Positions 1 through 8,603 are shown, counted from the stretch's first letter. The stretch is 64,000 bases of DNA from Nostoc sp. 'Peltigera membranacea cyanobiont' 210A (GCF_002246015.1 NZ_NOLJ01000011.1:209722-273721); one strand, 5' to 3'. Numbers and translations are program-made. The notes: generated by a model from the letters alone, not told the origin.

Positions 1-1
1 G

Positions 2-583
2 CTGAATGCTGGTTTACCTGTAATGTTTGACCGCGAGTTCGGCTTTTTGAATCGTTTGCTGGTAGCACCGTTAGCATCGCGGTTTTCCATTGTCTTTGCC
101 TCAGCCATTTTCATCATCAGCCAAAGTTTATTGCAAGCTGCCGTAATTGTAGCAGCAGCGGCATTTTTGGGGGCTGGACTTCCAGATTTAGCGGGTTTAA
201 GTGCGATCGCTCTAATTGTTTTACTCTTAGCTTTGGGTGTAACAGCAATCTCCCTCGGTTTAGCTTTCGCTCTACCCGGACACATTGAATTGATTGCAGT
301 GATTTTTGTCACTAACCTACCGTTATTGTTTGCGAGTACTGCTTTAGCACCTCTATCCTTCATGCCTCAGTGGTTACAGGTTGTAGCTACCCTGAATCCT
401 CTTAGCTATGCGATCGAACCAATTCGCTATCTCTATTTCCACAGTAATTGGGAACTAGGTAGTGTAGTGATGCAGGCTCCTTGGGGCAATGTTACGTTTG
501 GGGGAGCATTGCTGGTGTTGTTTGGCTTTGCCCTAGTCGCCTTAGTAAGTATTCAACCCCAACTGCGGCGGACTCTGGCTTAA
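2..583 (+). CDS. ABC-2 type transporter permease, 3' part
   Basis: The reading frame is open from the window edge (base 2), so the start lies outside; 193 residues are visible. About five or six hydrophobic segments and the stretch around NPLSYAIEPIRYL are typical of the C-terminal half of DrrB/NodJ-like ABC-2 permeases, the membrane subunit of export ABC transporters in the plasma membrane. The first internal ATG at 23 is not a real start because the frame continues upstream with family-like residues. Substrate unknown; the ATPase gene is presumably upstream. Family call confident, cargo not. Confidence 0.85.
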   Translation: MNAGLPVMFDREFGFLNRLLVAPLASRFSIVFASAIFIISQSLLQAAVIVAAAAFLGAGLPDLAGLSAIALIVLLLALGVTAISLGLAFALPGHIELIAVIFVTNLPLLFASTALAPLSFMPQWLQVVATLNPLSYAIEPIRYLYFHSNWELGSVVMQAPWGNVTFGGALLVLFGFALVALVSIQPQLRRTLA

Positions 584-622
584 AAAGATAGAATAGATAA
601 ATTTTAGGTAGGGTCAAAACCC

Positions 623-1021
623 ATGAAAAAACCATTTTTACAAATTACTAGACTCTTTGTAGCTATAGCAGCAGGAATTAGCTTTGCTTCCTTGCTCACG
701 GCTCAACCAAGTTCCGCTCAAGTCAGCAGCCCAGCGGATGCTTTCCCCAGCAATAGTACAACAGACCAAAATACCGATCCTTTCGCCCGTTCCAATTCAG
801 ACAATTTCAATATGTTCGATCTGATTCATCGGGCAAATTTCGGGAATCTCAACTGGGATTCTAACCAACAGAACGAAGAACTAAACTCAGCAGCAGCAGC
901 CTTTAAAGCAAGGCAACAAAAACTAATTCAAGGTCAACAACAGCAACCAACCCTCAGTTTGCCAACGGTTACACAACCATCAGTTACGCCGCCATTGGTG
1001 ACACCACAATCAGGTAACTGA
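623..1021 (+). CDS. Secreted hypothetical protein, Gln/Pro-rich tail
   Basis: 132 residues. An N-terminal signal peptide is visible: Lys-Lys, a hydrophobic core at about 8-28, then a likely cut after SSA near 31. The mature part is rich in Asn, Ser, Gln and Pro and has no Cys, so it is probably a periplasmic or extracellular low-complexity protein. It begins 39 nt after the permease stop and a palindrome follows its stop, so it may be co-transcribed with the permease gene. I do not recognise a family. Confidence 0.65.
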   Translation: MKKPFLQITRLFVAIAAGISFASLLTAQPSSAQVSSPADAFPSNSTTDQNTDPFARSNSDNFNMFDLIHRANFGNLNWDSNQQNEELNSAAAAFKARQQKLIQGQQQQPTLSLPTVTQPSVTPPLVTPQSGN

Positions 1022-1035
1022 ATTCAAATAAAGAA

Positions 1036-1059
1036 CCCCAAGCCTCTAGAGGCTTGGGG
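1036..1059. terminator. Perfect 24-nt palindrome between convergent genes
   Basis: A 12+12 perfect inverted repeat (CCCCAAGCCTCT arm) lies 14 nt after the secreted-protein stop and 28 nt before the stop of the convergent peroxiredoxin gene. It can form a GC-rich hairpin in either transcript. There is no clean T-run directly after it, so factor-independent termination is plausible but not certain. Confidence 0.6.
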
Positions 1060-1087
1060 CTAAGACCATTTAAAAAATCCTGAATTA

Positions 1088-1528
1088 TCAGATCAGCCCA
1101 AGTGCAGCTAAAACATCGCTAGCATGGGTGGTGGTATTTACAGCACTGTCAACATGGGTAATTTTACCGCTGGGGTCAATTACGTAGGTTACGCGCTTGG
1201 CATAACCGCCGCCATCCACATCGAAAGCTTTGATTAGGGATTTGTCGCTGTCAGTCAGTAGAGGAAAATTCAAATTATATTTTTGGGTGAATGCTTGATG
1301 GGAGACTTCATCATCTGCACTGACTCCCAAGATGACAATATCTTTACCTTGATATTGAGACTGGGCATCCCGAAAACTACAGGCTTGCTTGGTGCAGCCT
1401 GGCGTGTCATCTTTGGGGTAAAAATACAAAACAACCGTCTTTCCGGCAAAATCAGATAACGAGACTGTGTTGCCGTTTGTATCTTTGGCGGTAAATGCAG
1501 GTGCATCCGTACCAACTGCTAGAGGCAT
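1088..1528 (-). CDS. prxQ: Peroxiredoxin, PrxQ/Bcp type
   Basis: 146 residues. Atypical 2-Cys peroxiredoxin that reduces hydrogen and organic peroxides using thioredoxin. The AhpC/TSA fold spans the whole protein; the PGCTKQAC motif gives peroxidatic Cys45 and a resolving Cys50 five residues later, the PrxQ pattern. Usual length for the family. No signal peptide, so cytoplasmic. It stands alone, convergent with the upstream secreted-protein gene, and its AT-rich promoter region (1530-1720) is shared with the divergent gene at 1723. Confidence 0.93.
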   Translation of the reverse strand: MPLAVGTDAPAFTAKDTNGNTVSLSDFAGKTVVLYFYPKDDTPGCTKQACSFRDAQSQYQGKDIVILGVSADDEVSHQAFTQKYNLNFPLLTDSDKSLIKAFDVDGGGYAKRVTYVIDPSGKITHVDSAVNTTTHASDVLAALGLI

Positions 1529-1722
1529 AATTAACCTTTCCTGTTTCAGATTGTTGATGCACTTGAAATTTTACATTAATTTATAATGTTTAAATATAAT
1601 TACTAAAAAATAGGATAAATATACTTTAGGTAACTAATTTTGGTTTAATGGGGTATTTAGTATAAGAAAAAATAGATTATTAAATTAATCTTTATTAGAA
1701 GAAAAAATTATACCCATACACG

Positions 1723-2127
1723 ATGCCTGCTGTTGATTCCCAAAACCCAAATATTTTTGTCTATACTCAAAGCACAGTAGAAAGAGCCGAGCGATCGCTA
1801 GTGTGTTCGCCTTTTAATGTATCTTTATTTGAAGTGATGGGCCACCAGAGTGTATCAGTAACTGCGATCGCTCTGGAAAATGGACTCAAGCAGGGCTATA
1901 CTAAGCGCCCTTTATCAGAATTAGCCTGTGATGACGCTTTGGGCTGGTTGATTCAAGTAGGTGTATTGCGCCGAGAAGTCGATGGTCAGGGAATTACAGA
2001 TAGTTTTCGTCTCACTCCCTTGGGACGCCAGTTAGTGGAACAGTACCAGGGTAAAAATTGGCGTACTCCTTCATGGCGCGATCGTTTCTATGATGCAGTG
2101 ATTCGTTGGTTACGGATACCTTTTTAG
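1723..2127 (+). CDS. Conserved cyanobacterial protein, Npun_F0494-like
   Basis: 134 residues, no signal peptide or membrane segment. It resembles the cyanobacterial family I know as Npun_F0494. The middle (about 60-110: ALGWLIQVGVLRREVDGQG then RLTPLGRQLVEQY) looks like a winged-helix end with a beta-hairpin wing, so a DNA- or RNA-binding role is an inference only. Two HIP1-type GCGATCGC octamers lie inside the gene. Function unknown. Confidence 0.75.
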   Translation: MPAVDSQNPNIFVYTQSTVERAERSLVCSPFNVSLFEVMGHQSVSVTAIALENGLKQGYTKRPLSELACDDALGWLIQVGVLRREVDGQGITDSFRLTPLGRQLVEQYQGKNWRTPSWRDRFYDAVIRWLRIPF

Positions 2128-2404
2128 AATAAAAAATCCCAGAGTTAGGATTAGAGAATCAAAGGGAACAATATACACGGAAACATCACATCTATTCATG
2201 AAGTCTTTACCATAACCATCCAACTATAATTTGTGATGGTTATAGTGGGCATTGGGCACAAAAGCCAGAGGTGCAAAGGGGCAGAGAGGCAGAGGGGAAA
2301 AACTTACTGCAACCTCGGTCACTGAGCGTAGCCGAAGTGCTGCTCCCCTGTTGTTCGCTCCTAAAAATTAACCTGTATTTTGAAAAACTAAGTGATAAGC
2401 AACT

Positions 2405-3889
2405 ATGAAATCAATTATGGTAGTGGGGACAACATCCCATGCAGGGAAATCACTTTTAACTACAGCTATTTGTCGCATTCTGTCGCGGCGTGGTTGGCGA
2501 GTGGCTCCCTTTAAAGGTCAAAATATGGCTTTAAATGCTTATGTCACTGCCAGTGGTGGAGAAATTGGCTACGCTCAAGCAGTGCAAGCTTGGGCTGCCG
2601 GAGTCGTACCTTGGGTAGAAATGAACCCAATTTTACTCAAACCCCAAGGGGATATGACTTCCCAAGTAATTATTAAAGGTAGGTCTGTTGGTAAAGTGAG
2701 TGCCTCAGATTACTATGAGCAATATTTTGAACTGGGGTGGCGGACAATTGAAGAATCGCTACAGCATTTAGGAACAGAATTTGACTTAGTGGTTTGCGAA
2801 GGTGCCGGTAGTCCTGCGGAAATTAACCTCAAACACCGCGACTTAACTAATATGCGGGTGGCAAAATATTTAAATGCGCCAACGATGTTAGTAGTTGATA
2901 TTGACCGGGGTGGTGCTTTTGCCCATGTAGTAGGCACCCTAGAGTTATTGGAACCAGATGAACGCGCCTTAATTAAAGGTATAGTAATTAATAAGTTTCG
3001 AGGGCAGCGATCGCTCTTAGATCCGGGGATAAAATGGTTAGAAGAACGCACAGGCATCCCCGTTATCGGTGTTATACCCTACTTGCAAGAAATGTTTCCA
3101 GCAGAAGATTCTCTTGACCTGCTAGAACGTCAATCATCGTCGAATAAAGCCCAAACTGACCTCAACATTGCCGTCATCCGCTTACCAAGAATTGCCAATT
3201 TCACCGACTTTGACCCACTGGAATCAGAAAGTACAGTTTCAGTTAAATACTTAAGTCCTAAGCAAGATTTGGGACATCCTGATGCAGTAATTATCCCAGG
3301 TACAAAGACCACAATTGCTGACTTGCTACTGTTGCAAAAAAGCGGTATGGCAGAAGCAATCCAAAACTACGCTGCTTCTGGGGGAACAGTTTTAGGTATC
3401 TGCGGTGGCTATCAAATGCTCGGTCAAATCATCGCCGATCCAGAAGGGATAGAGGGACAAGCTGGCAGATTCCAAGGGTTAAATCTTTTACCAATTAGAA
3501 CTGTCATTACAGGACAAAAAATCGCCCGCCAGCGCCAAGTTAGCTCAAATTATCCACAACAAGGCTTGCCAGTCAATGGCTTTGAAATCCACCAAGGGCG
3601 ATCGCGCATCGAACAGCAAGGCATAGATCCTCAATCCTACCATGCCCTATTTGACGATATTAATTTAGGGTTAGTAGATAGTTGTCAATCAGTGTGGGGT
3701 AGTTACCTCCACGGGCTTTTTGACAATGGCCCTTGGCGACGCGCTTGGTTAAATCGCCTCCGTCAACAGCGCGGTTTAAAATCTTTGCCCACCGGTGTTG
3801 CTAACTATCGCGAACAGCGAGAGCAGATTTTGGACTCTCTAGCTACTGAAGTTGAAAGCCATTTAGACTTAAGTCTGTTTTTGTCTTAA
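2405..3889 (+). CDS. cobQ: Cobyric acid synthase (amidotransferase)
   Basis: 494 residues, normal length. Performs the ATP- and glutamine-dependent amidations of the corrin side chains b, d, e and g to make cobyric acid. The N-terminal dethiobiotin-synthetase-like P-loop domain starts with VVGTTSHAGKS. The C-terminal class I glutamine amidotransferase domain has the nucleophile Cys333 in GICGGYQ and His436 in SYLHGLFD. No other cob gene lies next to it and no cobalamin riboswitch was recognised in the 277 nt upstream, which hold purine-rich low-complexity repeat DNA. Confidence 0.97.
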   Translation: MKSIMVVGTTSHAGKSLLTTAICRILSRRGWRVAPFKGQNMALNAYVTASGGEIGYAQAVQAWAAGVVPWVEMNPILLKPQGDMTSQVIIKGRSVGKVSASDYYEQYFELGWRTIEESLQHLGTEFDLVVCEGAGSPAEINLKHRDLTNMRVAKYLNAPTMLVVDIDRGGAFAHVVGTLELLEPDERALIKGIVINKFRGQRSLLDPGIKWLEERTGIPVIGVIPYLQEMFPAEDSLDLLERQSSSNKAQTDLNIAVIRLPRIANFTDFDPLESESTVSVKYLSPKQDLGHPDAVIIPGTKTTIADLLLLQKSGMAEAIQNYAASGGTVLGICGGYQMLGQIIADPEGIEGQAGRFQGLNLLPIRTVITGQKIARQRQVSSNYPQQGLPVNGFEIHQGRSRIEQQGIDPQSYHALFDDINLGLVDSCQSVWGSYLHGLFDNGPWRRAWLNRLRQQRGLKSLPTGVANYREQREQILDSLATEVESHLDLSLFLS

Positions 3890-3975
3890 GCTAAAATTCC
3901 TTGAAATGTCATTAGTCATTTGCAAAGGACAAAGGACAACTGACAAATGACAACTCTATTAAATGCATAACATTG

Positions 3976-4212
3976 ATGATTGTTCGTGTCCGCTTTTTAC
4001 CAGATGATGTCACAGTAGATGCCGAAGTGGGAGAAGCCCTCTTAGATGTAGCAGACCGGGCTGGGGTGTTTATTCCCACCGGTTGTCTCATGGGGTCTTG
4101 TCACGCTTGCACCGTCGAATTAGAGGATGGAGAGATCATCCGCGCTTGTATCACCGGAATACCGCCACGCGAGGAATTGACGATTAATTTGTTTAGCGAC
4201 CCTACTTGGTAA
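3976..4212 (+). CDS. Plant-type [2Fe-2S] ferredoxin
   Basis: 78 residues from the ATG at 3976 (a TTG codon directly before it is an alternative). Four Cys in the C-x4-C-x2-C...C pattern (CLMGSCHAC and, 13 residues on, RAC) bind the 2Fe-2S cluster. It is shorter than photosynthetic PetF (about 98 residues) and resembles the small cyanobacterial ferredoxins of unassigned partner. The 86 nt between cobQ and this gene hold an AATGAC-type repeat, so cotranscription is uncertain. Confidence 0.9.
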   Translation: MIVRVRFLPDDVTVDAEVGEALLDVADRAGVFIPTGCLMGSCHACTVELEDGEIIRACITGIPPREELTINLFSDPTW

Positions 4213-4285
4213 TGCCACCCCTCTTATTGAATAAGGATTGGTATGCTACGTGGGTATTATATTGTGTTATTGTGAATAAAAGAAC

Positions 4286-4307
4286 TTATGAGTTACGTAA
4301 CGCATAA
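4286..4307. promoter_or_regulatory. Probable HigA operator, 22-bp palindrome
   Basis: TTATG-A-GTTAC/GTAAC-G-CATAA is a 22-bp inverted repeat with a single mismatched pair, centred about 30 nt before the higB start. HigA-type antitoxins repress their own promoters through such palindromes, so this is the likely autoregulatory operator. Seen directly as a palindrome; binding is inferred. Confidence 0.6.
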
Positions 4308-4326
4308 TATCTATCATTGTTAATGT

Positions 4327-4629
4327 ATGTCTCCGTCAGAAAAATATCCAAAGTTTAAAGATAAAAGGACGGAGCGGTTTGCTTTAGGTGAGAGGGTAAA
4401 AGAGTTTCAGGCTTTTACAGATCAAGCATACAAACGACTTGATATATTAGACGCCGCTACTAACAAAGAATCTCTGATGAAACTACCGAGCAACCATTTT
4501 GAGTCTTTGGAGGGTGATCGAAAAGGTCAATACAGCATTCGGATAAATAAGCAATGGCGAATTTGTTTCAATTGGCCAGACGAAGAATCTAAACCTTTCA
4601 ACATCGAAATTACAGACTATCATTCTTAA
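4327..4629 (+). CDS. higB: HigB-type mRNA interferase toxin
   Basis: 100 residues of the RelE/HigB fold. The core FKDKRTERFALGERV, then LEGDRKGQYSIRINKQWRICF and a final EITDYH match the plasmid-maintenance killer family, ribosome-dependent endoribonucleases that stop translation. All key basic residues are present and the gene looks intact. The antitoxin gene follows after 11 nt, toxin first, as usual for higBA. A palindromic operator lies just upstream. Confidence 0.92.
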   Translation: MSPSEKYPKFKDKRTERFALGERVKEFQAFTDQAYKRLDILDAATNKESLMKLPSNHFESLEGDRKGQYSIRINKQWRICFNWPDEESKPFNIEITDYHS

Positions 4630-4640
4630 AGAATAACAAC

Positions 4641-4952
4641 ATGGCACGGCCACCTATCCATCCTGGAAAAATTCTTGCTGATGAGCTTCATGAATTGCAG
4701 ATGAGCGCAAGCGAATTAGCACGTATCCTTCATGTACCAACAAACCGTATTACTGAAATAATTAATGGTGAACGGGCAATTACTGCTGACACAGCATTAC
4801 GATTAGGCCAATGGTTTGGTACTGGTGCCGAGTTGTGGATGAATTTACAAAAGAATTATGAGCTTAGACTAGCTGAAGAAAAAATGGGTGAAGAAATTCA
4901 GGCAACTATTTCTCCTCGGATATTACCTGAGTACAAACAAGTCAATGCATAA
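4641..4952 (+). CDS. higA: HigA-type antitoxin, XRE helix-turn-helix
   Basis: 103 residues. Starts PPIHPGKILADEL as in most HigA proteins. A helix-turn-helix covers about residues 20-65 (MSASELARILHVPTNRITEIINGERAIT). The C-terminal part TALRLGQWFGTGAELWMNLQ is the usual dimer and toxin-contact region. It neutralises HigB and represses the operon. Same operon as higB, 11-nt spacing. Confidence 0.93.
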   Translation: MARPPIHPGKILADELHELQMSASELARILHVPTNRITEIINGERAITADTALRLGQWFGTGAELWMNLQKNYELRLAEEKMGEEIQATISPRILPEYKQVNA

Positions 4953-4990
4953 ACAAAACCTAATCAATGATTAGATTTTTTGGATAGACA

Positions 4991-5021
4991 GCAAGAAAGT
5001 TTGACCCATTGTTTCTTACTG
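4991..5021. repeat. Imperfect hairpin repeat, copy A
   Basis: An AAGAAA ... TTTCTT inverted repeat ending in GTTTCTTACTG. A related copy lies at 6158-6187 with the same 3' end. The two bracket hicAB and the hypothetical gene at 5641. Possibly a dispersed repeat; function unknown. Confidence 0.45.
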
Positions 5022-5048
5022 TGGCGATCGCATTTTTTCAGAAAATTA

Positions 5049-5265
5049 ATGCCAAAGAAAATCCGGGAACTGAAGCAAATGCTTTCCCAAGTATGTTTTA
5101 CAGAAGTCCCAGAAAAAGGAAGTCATACTAACTGGGTGCATCCCCTCTATAGTGGATGGAAAAATCACGATTTCAGGCAAAGACAGAGCAGATGCTAAAC
5201 GCTACCAAGAGAAGGAAGTAAAACAGGCAATTGAGGAAATAGAAGGAAAAAAAGAAGATGAGTAA
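5049..5265 (+). pseudogene. hicA: HicA-type toxin gene, single-base frameshift
   Basis: The ATG at 5049 opens a HicA/YcfA mRNA interferase: PKKIRELKQMLSQVCFTEV, then GSHTNWVHP with the catalytic His. After a CCCC run at 5142-5145 the family sequence moves to another frame and continues as DGKITISGKDRADAKRYQEK to a TAA at 5265. The span is 217 nt, one base more than 72 codons, so one extra C explains it. The 3' end overlaps hicB by 8 nt, as in intact hicAB operons. Either a truly inactivated toxin or a sequencing error in the C run. Confidence 0.85.
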
Positions 5266-5476
5266 GCTTAAGTACCAAATGGTTATTCAGTGGTCTGAGG
5301 AAGATGATTGCTTCTTAGTAGGATTCCCTGATTTTCCAGGACAACGCTGGCGGACTCATGGGGATACTTATGAGTTGGCTGTGGTAAATGGAATTGAAGC
5401 CTTAGAGTCTCTAATTATTGCTTACGAAGCTACGGGTGATTCACTTCCAGAACCAACAGTAAATAGGGTGCGTTAA
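5258..5476 (+). CDS. hicB: HicB-family antitoxin
   Basis: 72 residues. The N-terminal half (YQMVIQWSEEDDCFLVGFPDFPG) is the HicB partial RNase-H-like fold, which binds HicA. The usual C-terminal HTH or RHH is short or absent. The gene is intact while the partner toxin gene upstream is frameshifted. Overlap with hicA by 8 nt suggests translational coupling. Confidence 0.88.
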   Translation: MSKLKYQMVIQWSEEDDCFLVGFPDFPGQRWRTHGDTYELAVVNGIEALESLIIAYEATGDSLPEPTVNRVR

Positions 5477-5640
5477 CGCACTTTACTAGGTGGTAACTAA
5501 TGTTGCACAATTTGTGCGATCGCGGATTATTTTAGTTAGTTTAAATAGTATTTTCACGTATTATTACTGGTTTTTTACATTTAGAGAATTTTTATAGTTA
5601 AGGACTAGGAATCGTATCGTCATAACAGGCAATAGTTAAT

Positions 5641-6114
5641 ATGTCAAATCAAATAGTTGCAAAGATTACAGGTAGATTTGCCAAAATTATTTTATATATT
5701 ATTACGGTTATTTTGTATATAAAAAATTTGTCTAGTTTAGTGAATAAGAAGCTTGCTGTAAAAGAAGATTTTCGCTTAAGTCAAAAAGGAATAGATTGGC
5801 TGGAGGAATGGAATACTGAAGCAGAAATAGCTAGCAGTATTTCTCAAATCGCTCAAAAAGTTGTTGAAATATTAGTCAATGTCCCAGGTATGGCTCAAGC
5901 CCACAGCAGAGATTTCAGGAGAGCAACACCTATTTTTACTCTTAAAGATGGTACTGTCATTAAAATTTTTATTAATCCAGCTAACGTAAAGCATATTTTT
6001 TTAGCTGACAACAACAACAAAATGCTTTTTGGTGGTTATGTAGGTTGGATTCACACAAAAGGATTGAATCAAGCTATAGAAAAGATAAAGCACTCTCTAA
6101 CTTCTACTTCGTAA
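5641..6114 (+). CDS. Hypothetical protein with N-terminal membrane segment
   Basis: 157 residues. One hydrophobic segment at about 14-35 (KIILYIITVILYI), then a soluble part of alternating helix and strand with no motif I recognise. The codon usage is AT-rich. It lies downstream of two toxin-antitoxin pairs and between two related hairpin repeats, so it may belong to an accessory islet. No function proposed. Confidence 0.6.
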   Translation: MSNQIVAKITGRFAKIILYIITVILYIKNLSSLVNKKLAVKEDFRLSQKGIDWLEEWNTEAEIASSISQIAQKVVEILVNVPGMAQAHSRDFRRATPIFTLKDGTVIKIFINPANVKHIFLADNNNKMLFGGYVGWIHTKGLNQAIEKIKHSLTSTS

Positions 6115-6157
6115 TAAAGACACGCGATTAAAAAATCCATATTTTTCCATCAGACAA

Positions 6158-6187
6158 TAAGAAACTTTTATACCTTGTTTCTTACTG
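6158..6187. repeat. Imperfect hairpin repeat, copy B
   Basis: TAAGAAAC and GTTTCTTA pair around an 11-nt loop, ending GTTTCTTACTG as in the copy at 4991-5021. It may also end transcription of the gene at 5641, but there is no T-run. Confidence 0.45.
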
Positions 6188-6206
6188 CCTGGTTTTGCTA
6201 TCTATA

Positions 6207-6650
6207 TCAATTAGCTTTAACATTCAGCGCGTATTCTTTAAACCTTTCCAAATCAGCTTGAATCGTTGATTCAACTATCCGCCCCAAAAACAAGTTATCC
6301 ATAATTTTGCCAAGAATGCCGGGGATAGCGTAGGAAATGGTCATTTTGACAATGCTACTATCGTGGCGATCGTAAAAGCGAATCGCTCCCTGATTTGGCA
6401 AACCATCAACCGATTCCCATTGGATAATTTGCTTGGGAATAACTTTGAGAATTCGGGATTGCCAATTAAATTCTAGACTGCCAGTTTTTAATTTCCAAAG
6501 AGATATATCTGGATTATCTGGCGGAATTTTCACCGAATCAATCCACTTCATCCACCGGGGCATTTGCTCTAAATCAGACCAGAGGCTCCATACTAAATCT
6601 ATAGGAGCCTCTACTTCTACCTGCACAGTATGCTCTAACCAGTCTGGCAT
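6207..6650 (-). CDS. SRPBCC (START-like) domain protein
   Basis: 147 residues of the polyketide-cyclase/START-like fold: EVEAPIDLVWSLWSDLEQMPRWMKWI at the N-terminus is the typical beta-helix-helix start, and the C-terminal helix closes a hydrophobic cavity. It begins 66 nt after the zeta-carotene desaturase stop on the same strand and is probably cotranscribed. An SRPBCC gene next to crtQ is common in cyanobacteria as far as I recall, so a role with carotenoid or other lipid ligands is a reasonable inference but unproven. Confidence 0.85.
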   Translation of the reverse strand: MPDWLEHTVQVEVEAPIDLVWSLWSDLEQMPRWMKWIDSVKIPPDNPDISLWKLKTGSLEFNWQSRILKVIPKQIIQWESVDGLPNQGAIRFYDRHDSSIVKMTISYAIPGILGKIMDNLFLGRIVESTIQADLERFKEYALNVKAN

Positions 6651-6716
6651 TTCTCTTTTTCCTTCTCTACGAGATGCTTTGCGACGCGCTCTTTGCGGTA
6701 GTCTGCGGTATCTATG

Positions 6717-8156
6717 TTATTTCTTTAAACTCTCCAAAATCACTTTTGCCGCACGTCGTCCAGAAATAGTAGCACCTTCCATGCTGTCGATGTAATCTTG
6801 CTGAGTATAACTGCCTGCAAGGAAGAAATTATCTACTGGTGTTTTTTGGTTGGGACGGTACGCATCCATCCCTGGCGCTTCTCGATAGAGAGACTGAGCA
6901 AGCTTTACAACACTATACCAAGTCATATTTAGCTCCCGCGACGAGGGAAACAGTTCATGCACTTGCTTGAGAACATGTTGTGCGATCGCTTCATTAGTTT
7001 GTGCAATAAACGGATCTCCTGGTGTCAGCACTAACTGTAATAACGACCCCTGTCCTGGGCGATAATAATCAGCAGGGCTAGTCAACGCTAAATCAGCAAA
7101 ACAAGAAAAGTCAGCATCGGCTGTGTAAAGTAAATTATCGATTCCAGCCGCATGGTTTAGCTGTTTACGTTGCTCTCCATCGTTCAGTTCTGTCACCCAA
7201 CCATCAAAGCGTAACTGGACTGTAGCCACTGGCACTGCATCCAGTTTGTAAATATTGTCAAATTCTGACCACTTACGCCACTCCTGGGGTAGGATGCGTT
7301 GAATTCCTGGAACATCACAGGCAAAAACGTAAGCATCAGCAGCGATCGTTTCTACTGCATCACCTTGGGCAACTACAATACCAGTGACACGGGTTTGTTC
7401 AGCTGACTCTGTAAACTGAATTTCCCGAACTTGTCGGCGCGTGTAAACTTTGGTGCCTCTAGCTTCCAAATATTCCAGAATCGGCTTGTGTAAATATTCA
7501 GATGGAGAACCTTCCAGCATTCGCAAAACTGAAGCTTCAGTTCTAACTGCAAATAGCTGGAATATGGTTAACATACAACGGGCAGACATATTTTCGCAAT
7601 CAATAAATCCCAATGCGTAGGCGATGGGATTCCATAAGCGCTTAATGCTGCCATTACTCCCACCATGACTGCGGAACCAATCGGCAAAGCTAACTTTATC
7701 TAAATTGCGGATAGTTTTCATCGCTCCATTAAAGTCTACCAACCCGCGAACTATCGGACTAGTACCCAAAGCGATCGCATTTTGCAATTTATCCTGCAAC
7801 GATAGTTGGGAAGTTGTGAAAAATGCCTTTAACCCATTGAAAGGCGCACCTGTAATAAAACGAAAATCTAAAGCACCAGTGCGCCCACCTTTATTAATAA
7901 AAGTGTGGGTATGTTCCTTGAGGCGTAAGTTTTCTAACACCCCCACTTTTTTCATCAAATCAAATAGTTGGTAGTAGCACCCGAAAAATACATGCAACCC
8001 CATTTCTAGATGGTTGCCATCTCCATCAACCCAACTGCCAACTTTACCACCGACAAACGGACGAGACTCAAAAATCTCTATTTCACAACCAGCATCAGCT
8101 AAATCTACTGCGGTTGCTAGCCCAGCCAGTCCCGCACCTACGATTGCAACACGCAT
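6717..8156 (-). CDS. crtQ: Zeta-carotene desaturase, plant type
   Basis: 479 residues. Converts zeta-carotene to neurosporene and lycopene, passing electrons to plastoquinone, at the thylakoid membrane. The FAD-binding Rossmann motif VAIVGAGLAGLATA is at residues 3-16. The ending FLAGSYTQQDYIDSMEGA is the conserved FAD-contact and substrate region of the plant-type phytoene/zeta-carotene desaturase family. Length matches the family. First gene of a probable two-gene unit with the SRPBCC gene. Confidence 0.96.
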   Translation of the reverse strand: MRVAIVGAGLAGLATAVDLADAGCEIEIFESRPFVGGKVGSWVDGDGNHLEMGLHVFFGCYYQLFDLMKKVGVLENLRLKEHTHTFINKGGRTGALDFRFITGAPFNGLKAFFTTSQLSLQDKLQNAIALGTSPIVRGLVDFNGAMKTIRNLDKVSFADWFRSHGGSNGSIKRLWNPIAYALGFIDCENMSARCMLTIFQLFAVRTEASVLRMLEGSPSEYLHKPILEYLEARGTKVYTRRQVREIQFTESAEQTRVTGIVVAQGDAVETIAADAYVFACDVPGIQRILPQEWRKWSEFDNIYKLDAVPVATVQLRFDGWVTELNDGEQRKQLNHAAGIDNLLYTADADFSCFADLALTSPADYYRPGQGSLLQLVLTPGDPFIAQTNEAIAQHVLKQVHELFPSSRELNMTWYSVVKLAQSLYREAPGMDAYRPNQKTPVDNFFLAGSYTQQDYIDSMEGATISGRRAAKVILESLKK

Positions 8157-8304
8157 TCCGTTGTTCCTTTTCAGTTTCTTTACAGATTGTAACTGGGTTG
8201 GTGTCGGAATTTGCTACTTAATATCAACTCCAGCAGCATATTAAGGCTTGCCAATATCGATACTAAAACTTCTTTGATTACTTTTTTTAGTCCCGGTAAA
8301 TGAC

Positions 8305-8327
8305 CAGACGCGATAAAAACGCGTCTG
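8305..8327. repeat. Palindromic intergenic repeat
   Basis: CAGACGCG and CGCGTCTG arms around a 7-nt A-rich loop. It belongs with the two GCGATTAATCGC-type palindromes at 33071-33126 as a dispersed hairpin. It lies between crtQ and the short RHH gene, upstream of crtQ. Confidence 0.5.
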
Positions 8328-8432
8328 TATCATCTAGACAAACTTTTGTCCATAGCGACGGACTCTCAAAAGTATCAGAGATATTTTTTTGTTGGCAAAG
8401 CAGTTTTCTGGATAAGTTTTGAAAGTCACTTC

Positions 8433-8603
8433 TTAGTTATTTACATCTTTGCCGTCGTCGGAGATGGGCAAACTTCTAATCAGTTCACGAATCACGTCAG
8501 TTGCAGGTCTACCTGTTTGTTGGCAATATTTTTCTAGTTTTTCCGCTTCCTGCGTTGCGAGATTAACTGTTATGCGTTTAACGGCCCATTTTTTATTTGT
8601 CAT
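8433..8603 (-). CDS. Ribbon-helix-helix (CopG/Arc-like) DNA-binding protein
   Basis: 56 residues. The ribbon strand KRITVNL, helix A (TQEAEKLEKYCQQTG) and helix B (ATDVIRELIRSL) give the full RHH fold used by CopG repressors and many antitoxins. ATG start at 8603, stop at 8433. A tandem TGCTATC pair lies right at the start codon and may be its own operator. No toxin partner is visible on either side, so it is an orphan regulator or the remainder of a toxin-antitoxin pair. Confidence 0.8.
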   Translation of the reverse strand: MTNKKWAVKRITVNLATQEAEKLEKYCQQTGRPATDVIRELIRSLPISDDGKDVNN

